A stretch of 9,164 nt of DNA from Trebonia sp. GTDB taxonomy: Bacteria > Actinomycetota > Actinomycetes > Streptosporangiales > Streptosporangiaceae. Each line of letters opens with the position of its first letter. Within the stretch, counting starts at the first letter, position 1. Location: NCBI GenBank assembly GCA_030043595.1, contig JASHXJ010000025.1, forward strand, positions 1 to 9,164, read 5' to 3'. The position numbers were made by a program, and so were the translations under genes. Of the stretch, positions 5,630 to 9,164 are shown in pieces. Below the pieces are notes generated by a model. It did not search any database and was not told where the DNA came from. It was given only the letters and a program-made list of their open reading frames with translations.

Positions 5630-7257
5630 CCGGTACGGCCGGGACGACGCAGGCTCCCGTTCTCGGCACGGAGCGGGCAGTCCGCCCGCGCGGCGGGCGC
5701 GGACTCCCCTCCGCCTTGCTGCCGGTCAGCCTGCTCGTCGCGGCCGTGCTCGCGGCGCCGCTGGTGTTCCTGCTGGTGGAGGCCCAGGGCGCCGGCGTCG
5801 GCAAGGTCGTCAGCCTGATCGACCGTTCGCTGACCGCGCAGCTGCTGTGGAACACCGTCCGGCTCAGCGTCGTCGTCACGGCCCTGTGCGCGGTCATAGG
5901 GACCGGCGCGGCATGGCTGGTGGAGCGGACCGACCTGCCCGGTCGGCGGGTGTGGGCGGTGCTGCTCGTTGTGCCGCTGGCGATCCCTGATTTCGTCGTG
6001 TCCTTCGGCTGGGCGTCACTGAGCACCGCCGTGTCGGGTTTCCGCGGCGCTGTGCTGGTGATGACCCTGGCGGTCTACCCGCTGGTGTACCTGCCGGTGG
6101 CCGCCAGCCTGCGCAACGCCGACCCCGCCCAGGAGGAGGTGGCGCGCAGCCTGGGGGCAGGCAGGCTGAAGACCTTCTGGCGCGTCACGATCGGCCAGTC
6201 GAAGGTCGCCATCCTCGGCGGCTGCCTGCTTGTCGTGATGGTCCTGCTCGCCGAGTACGGCGCGTTCGAGATCCTGGGCTACCAGACCTTCACGACCGAG
6301 ATCTTCACGGAATTCTCCTTGTCGTTCAATGTCCCCGCCGCGTGCGCGCTCTCCCTCGTCCTGATCGTCATCGGCCTGATCGTGCTCGGTGCCGAGTGGG
6401 CCGGCCAGGGACGCGGCCGGGTCAGCAGGGTCAGCAGGACAGCGCAGCGCGTCACCCCGCGCTACCACCTGGGTCCGTGGGCCATCCTGGCGCTGGCGAC
6501 CGTCGGCGGGCTCGTCCTGCTGGCGCTCGGGGTGCCGGTCGGGTCGGCGGCGTACTGGTGGGCGACCGGCACCCAGCAGCCGTTCGCCGGAGTCTCCCTG
6601 CTCGACGCGACGTACTACACGGCCGTCTACAGCGCGTGCGCCGCGGCGCTGGCCACGCTGATGGCACTGCCGGTGGCGATACTCGTCATCCGGCACGGCA
6701 GCCGGATGGCCCGGCTGCTCGAGCGGAGCACCTACCTGGTGCTGGCCATGCCAGGCCTGGTCATCGCGCTGTCGTTGTCGTACTTCAGCGAGCGGTACGG
6801 CGACGGGATCGGCTACCAGACGGCGCCGATGCTGATCCTGGCCTACGCGATCATGTTCTTCCCGCTCGCCCTCGTCGGAGTCCGCGCCTCGGTGGCGCAA
6901 GCGCCGGCCGGGCTCGAGGACGTCGCAAGGACGCTCGGCCAGCGGCCGCTCGCCGTGTTCTGGCGGGTGACCCGGCCGCTGGTCACGCCAGGCCTGGCCG
7001 CGGCGTTCTGCCTGGTTTTCCTGTCCGCGGTCACCGAGCTCACGGCGACCCTCATCCTGGTGCCGACTGGCGTGCAGACACTGGCCACCCAGTTCTGGAG
7101 CTACGAGCAGAACCTGGCCTACGGCCAGTGCGCGCCCTTCGCGCTGCTCATGATCGCGATCGCCGCCGTCCCGAGTTACGTGCTCAGCCGGTTCTTCGAC
7201 CGTCTGCCGGCGCGGGCGGCGGCCCGCGCGGCTGCTCACCGCCGGGACCCGACATAG
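5626..7257 (+). CDS. Ferric iron ABC transporter permease, fused two-domain (FbpB type)
   Basis: A 543-residue inner-membrane protein forming the channel of a ferric iron importer. It is a tandem fusion of two binding-protein-dependent permease domains, the usual FbpB/SfuB architecture and length. Each half carries an EAA loop that docks the ATPase: EEVARSLGAGRLKTFWRVTI (170-189) and EDVARTLGQRPLAVFWRVTR (431-450), both keeping the central glycine. Hydrophobic segments are evident at about 30-50, 80-98, 108-128, 142-162, 196-212 and 238-256, then six or so more from 285 to 520, giving about 12. GTG at 5626 overlaps the binding-protein TGA (GTGA), so translation is coupled. Both EAA loops are intact, so the protein should still recruit an ATPase, yet no ATP-binding-cassette gene follows. 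The energising subunit must be encoded elsewhere or have been lost. Confidence 0.93.
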   Translation: MTGTAGTTQAPVLGTERAVRPRGGRGLPSALLPVSLLVAAVLAAPLVFLLVEAQGAGVGKVVSLIDRSLTAQLLWNTVRLSVVVTALCAVIGTGAAWLVERTDLPGRRVWAVLLVVPLAIPDFVVSFGWASLSTAVSGFRGAVLVMTLAVYPLVYLPVAASLRNADPAQEEVARSLGAGRLKTFWRVTIGQSKVAILGGCLLVVMVLLAEYGAFEILGYQTFTTEIFTEFSLSFNVPAACALSLVLIVIGLIVLGAEWAGQGRGRVSRVSRTAQRVTPRYHLGPWAILALATVGGLVLLALGVPVGSAAYWWATGTQQPFAGVSLLDATYYTAVYSACAAALATLMALPVAILVIRHGSRMARLLERSTYLVLAMPGLVIALSLSYFSERYGDGIGYQTAPMLILAYAIMFFPLALVGVRASVAQAPAGLEDVARTLGQRPLAVFWRVTRPLVTPGLAAAFCLVFLSAVTELTATLILVPTGVQTLATQFWSYEQNLAYGQCAPFALLMIAIAAVPSYVLSRFFDRLPARAAARAAAHRRDPT

Positions 7258-8537
7258 CTTCCGCCGGGCCGGCACGGCACGCGGCAGACGGTCCCCCGGG
7301 CTGGGTCGTGGTGCTGAACGGGCCGCCTCGCTCGGGCAAGTCCAGCATCGCCGCGGTCATCCAGGAGACATTCGATGGCCCCTGGATGAACCTCGGAGTG
7401 GACGTGTTCAGCAGGCACGTGACGCCGCCGCGCTACCGGCCCGGGATGGGACTGCGCCCGGGCGGCGAGCGCCCTGACATTGAGCGGCTGATCCCTGCCC
7501 TGTACGCGGCCTTCTACGACTCGGTGGCCGCGCACAGCCGCCAGGGCCTGAACGTCGTCGTGGACGTGGGCCATCACGACGGCTACTCGTCCCCGCTGGG
7601 GGTGCTGCCGGACGCGGCGCGGCGGCTGCGCGGTCTGCCCGCACTGCTCGTCGGCGTCCGCTGCCCGATCGAGGCGATCATGCGGCGCCGCGACGCCGGG
7701 CAGCCAGGCCGGGAAGGCCGCTACGCGACCAGCGGTCCTGGCGGGGAGATACCGGAGCCGGTGCTGCGCTGGCAGCGGCAGGTACACCTGCCGGGCATCT
7801 ACGACCTGGAGATCGACACCTCGGCAGTGACACCGGAAGCCGCGGCGGCGATGATCCGGAACTGCCTCGCTGGCCCGGCTCCGTCGGCGTTCCGCCAGCT
7901 GGCGGACTCGGCGTAACGCTGGCCGGGACGCGGGGAACAGGCGGTTCAGGTGGTAGTCGATGACCGCCTGGGCCTGCGCGGGCGAGGAGTGACCGCCCAG
8001 GACGCTCGTGCCCAGGCCCGCGGACACGGCGAGCAGGCTGAGGGCCTCCAGGTCCGGGTCCAGGTGCGCGGGCGTGTCGCCGGCGGCCTGGGCAGCTCGC
8101 AGCTGGGCGCCGACCACGTCGATCACCGCGGTTGAGTTCCGGGCCAGGGGCGCGATCGCCAGCGCCGGCTCGGTCAGTGAGAGCGCGAAGTAGGCCGTGT
8201 AGAGGACGCTGAAGGCGCGCCGCTCGTCGTCGGCGGGCAGCCCCTCGGTCAGGATGGCGGCGATGACGTCGCGCGGGTTAACCGGCCTTCCTGTCTCCTT
8301 GAGCCGCCTGATCCGCGCCATGGCGCGGTCGCTGAACTGAGCCGCCAGGTGCTGCATGGCGGCGAGCATGAGCTCTTCCTTGGTACCGAAGTAGTACTGC
8401 ACCAGCCGCAGGGACACGCCGGCCTCGGCCGCGACCTCGCGCATCCCGGTGGCGTGCAGCCCGCGCGTAGCGGCAGTCCGCAGCAGCGCGTCCGCGATCT
8501 GCCGCCGCCGTTCCTCATGATCGACCCGCTTCGGCAC
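7236..8537 (-). CDS. TetR-family regulator with an antisense-overlapping C-terminal extension
   Basis: The first ~205 residues (8537 down to about 7923) are a normal TetR/AcrR repressor of BetI-like type. The helix-turn-helix is at about 29-50 (ATGMREVAAEAGVSLRLVQYYF), followed by FGTKEELMLAAM and a helical ligand/dimerisation domain ending AQAVIDYHLNRLF. No stop follows. The frame continues through an arginine- and histidine-rich, low-complexity tail to TGA at 7236-7238, giving 433 residues, about twice the family norm. The tail is exactly codon-for-codon antisense to the CPT-like gene; the CPT stop TAA (7914-7916) is read here as Leu208 (TTA). The true protein is either unusually long or the stop was lost by recent mutation or recombination. 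The start is GTG 8537, with AAGGGA 12 nt upstream. It is divergent from the alpha/beta hydrolase and faces a TetR-type palindrome, so it probably represses itself and the hydrolase. The HTH assignment is firm; the C-terminal boundary is not. Confidence 0.8.
   Translation of the reverse strand: MPKRVDHEERRRQIADALLRTAATRGLHATGMREVAAEAGVSLRLVQYYFGTKEELMLAAMQHLAAQFSDRAMARIRRLKETGRPVNPRDVIAAILTEGLPADDERRAFSVLYTAYFALSLTEPALAIAPLARNSTAVIDVVGAQLRAAQAAGDTPAHLDPDLEALSLLAVSAGLGTSVLGGHSSPAQAQAVIDYHLNRLFPASRPALRRVRQLAERRRSRASEAVPDHRRRGFRCHCRGVDLQVVDARQVYLPLPAQHRLRYLPARTAGRVAAFPAWLPGVAAPHDRLDRAADADEQCGQTAQPPRRVRQHPQRGRVAVVMAHVHDDVQALAAVRGHRVVEGRVQGRDQPLNVRALAARAQSHPGPVARRRHVPAEHVHSEVHPGAIECLLDDRGDAGLARARRPVQHHDPARGTVCRVPCRPGGSYVGSRR
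7308..7916 (+). CDS. Chloramphenicol-phosphotransferase-like (CPT) P-loop kinase family protein
   Basis: A P-loop phosphotransferase of the CPT family (the Streptomyces venezuelae resistance enzyme that phosphorylates the C3 hydroxyl of chloramphenicol is the namesake). As given it has 202 residues. Seen motifs: Walker A GPPRSGKS (5-12); NLGVDVF (28-34), matching the GVD segment whose aspartate is catalytic in CPT; a Walker-B-like strand LNVVVDVGHHDG (81-92); LLVGVRCP (113-120); WQRQVH (155-160), preceding YDLEIDTS (165-172). Most members of this broad family have unknown substrates, so chloramphenicol resistance is not implied. The start is uncertain: GTG 7308 would make the P-loop strand begin at the first residue, while GW just upstream looks like part of that strand. 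No ATG/GTG/TTG lies between 7128 and 7308; ATA at 7254 would give a 4-nt overlap with the permease stop. It follows the permease where an ATPase gene is normally found. The convergent TetR frame covers it entirely in antisense. Confidence 0.8.
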   Translation: MVLNGPPRSGKSSIAAVIQETFDGPWMNLGVDVFSRHVTPPRYRPGMGLRPGGERPDIERLIPALYAAFYDSVAAHSRQGLNVVVDVGHHDGYSSPLGVLPDAARRLRGLPALLVGVRCPIEAIMRRRDAGQPGREGRYATSGPGGEIPEPVLRWQRQVHLPGIYDLEIDTSAVTPEAAAAMIRNCLAGPAPSAFRQLADSA

Positions 8538-8576
8538 CCGCTCACCGTATCCCTTCCCGCTCGCTCGTCCCGCCTA

Positions 8577-8596
8577 TATGATACCGTCGTATCATA
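8577..8596. promoter_or_regulatory. TetR operator overlapping divergent -10 elements
   Basis: TATGATAC (8577-8584), a 4-bp spacer, then GTATCATA (8589-8596) form a perfect 8+8 inverted repeat, the classic form of a TetR-dimer operator. It lies 39 bp from the TetR start and 33 bp from the hydrolase start. Each arm contains TATGAT on its own outward strand, a 5/6 match to the -10 consensus TATAAT, so one operator could shut both divergent promoters. No convincing -35 boxes are seen. Confidence 0.8.
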
Positions 8597-8616
8597 AAGA
8601 TGGCGGGCATCGCCGC

Positions 8617-8623
8617 GAGGAGG
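8617..8623 (+). promoter_or_regulatory. Strong ribosome-binding site deciding the hydrolase start
   Basis: GAGGAGG is 6 nt before ATG 8630. An in-frame ATG at 8600 also exists, but it abuts the operator and has no Shine-Dalgarno, so 8630 is preferred. Confidence 0.75.
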
Positions 8624-8629
8624 CTGACC

Positions 8630-9164
8630 ATGCTGGCGCCCAGAGCCGACGTGGGATCGTGGGTAAGCGAAGCGGCCAGGGAAAAGTTCATGGCCGCGTA
8701 CGAGCGGGCCTTCGCGCTTTGGCCCCAGCCTTGCGAGGAGCTCGATATCGAGACGGCGACCACGACCACGCGGGTGCATGCCTACCGGCCGCATCCTGGC
8801 GGGCCGCCGGTCGTGCTGCTCATGGGAGCCGGGTACAACGCCTCGGGCTGGTACCCGCACGTCGCCGCGCTCGCCGAAGGCGGCCCGGTGTACGGGGTCG
8901 ACACGCCGGGCGACCCGAACCCCAGCATCCTGCGTGCCCCGCTCACCCCCCCGGCCTCCTGCGCGGCCTGGCTGGATGAGCTGCTCGGCAAGCTCAGCGA
9001 CTTCCCGGCGCACCTGGTCGGGCTGTCCTGGGGCGGCTGGGTCGCCTTGAACCAGGCCATACGCGCGCCCGCGCGGGTCGCCTCCATCACGCTGCTCGAC
9101 CCCGCCGGGCTCACCAAGCTCGACGCCCGCTTCTGGTGGTGGCTCTCCATCAGCGGCCTGGCCA
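8630..9164 (+). CDS. Alpha/beta hydrolase, truncated by the window edge
   Basis: The first 178 codons of an alpha/beta-hydrolase-fold enzyme; the gene continues past the window. An N-terminal helical segment (MLAPRADVGSWVSEAAREKF) is followed by a short beta region, then PPVVLLMGAGYNASGWYPHV, the strand and oxyanion-hole loop (MGAG in place of HGxG). GVDTPGDPN is the next strand turn. HLVGLSWGGWVAL carries the nucleophile elbow GLSWG with the catalytic serine near residue 139. ITLLDPAGL is the following strand. The catalytic acid and histidine would lie beyond the edge. The substrate is unknown; an ester or lactone hydrolase is the generic expectation. The start is supported by GAGGAGG at 6 nt. 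It diverges from the TetR gene across a perfect palindrome, so expression is probably induced when a ligand releases TetR. Confidence 0.88.
   Translation, partial: MLAPRADVGSWVSEAAREKFMAAYERAFALWPQPCEELDIETATTTTRVHAYRPHPGGPPVVLLMGAGYNASGWYPHVAALAEGGPVYGVDTPGDPNPSILRAPLTPPASCAAWLDELLGKLSDFPAHLVGLSWGGWVALNQAIRAPARVASITLLDPAGLTKLDARFWWWLSISGLA

Noticed and set aside
6016..7275. Long minus-strand open frame (419 codons) across the permease gene
   Set aside because: The composition is typical antisense of a GC-rich membrane protein (rich in R, Q, D, H) with no domain. The plus strand encodes a clear FbpB-type permease.
7308..7916. Idea that this P-loop gene is the missing iron-transporter ATPase
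   Set aside because: It has a Walker A but no ABC signature (LSGGQ), Q-loop or H-loop, and its motifs fit the CPT phosphotransferase family at about 200 residues.

Overview
The window looks like chromosomal DNA from a high-GC actinobacterium. The evidence is the strong G/C bias at third codon positions, frequent GTG starts, 4-nt start/stop overlaps inside operons, an IdeR/DtxR-type iron box, and protein families typical of Streptomyces and Streptosporangiales relatives. I cannot name a genus. I see no tRNA, rRNA, CRISPR array or insertion sequence.

Layout. (1) 1-59 is a short non-coding edge with a 14-bp tandem repeat. (2) 60-3161 is a divergent regulator/exporter block. A SAM-dependent methyltransferase with an N-terminal winged helix is on the minus strand. 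Opposite it, an ArsR/HTH_20-type regulator and an MFS exporter are on the plus strand, with a GTGA overlap. The 157-bp divergent gap holds three copies of a CAAGATATCTTG-like palindrome at an exact 14-bp period, covering what looks like the -35/-10 of a leaderless regulator transcript. (3) 3154-3948 (minus) encodes a secreted CAP/SCP-like protein whose last codons overlap the exporter's stop. (4) 4122-7257 (plus) is an iron-uptake operon. A 17/19 match to the IdeR/DtxR iron box, plus a weaker upstream partner, precedes a small unknown lipoprotein (apparently starting at an ATC codon), an FbpA-type ferric-binding lipoprotein with all four expected iron ligands, and a fused two-domain FbpB-type permease. 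All junctions are 4-nt overlaps. The ATPase normally found next is absent. (5) 7258-7916 (plus), in the expected ATPase position, is a chloramphenicol-phosphotransferase-like P-loop protein. (6) 7236-8537 (minus) is a TetR regulator with no stop codon at its expected end; its frame reads antisense through the whole phosphotransferase gene. (7) 8577-8596 is a perfect TetR-type palindrome in the divergent promoter, followed by an alpha/beta hydrolase (8630 onward) cut by the window edge.

How the parts work together. When iron is plentiful, IdeR/DtxR should silence the lipoprotein-FbpA-FbpB operon. Under iron limitation the cell would import free Fe3+ with an ATPase supplied from elsewhere. The methyltransferase/ArsR/MFS block looks like a small-molecule modification-and-export unit under local autoregulation, and the TetR/hydrolase pair is a separate divergent module. 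The most unusual points are the ATPase-less iron operon with its undescribed small two-cysteine lipoprotein, the probable ATC start, and the stopless TetR overlapping a convergent gene.
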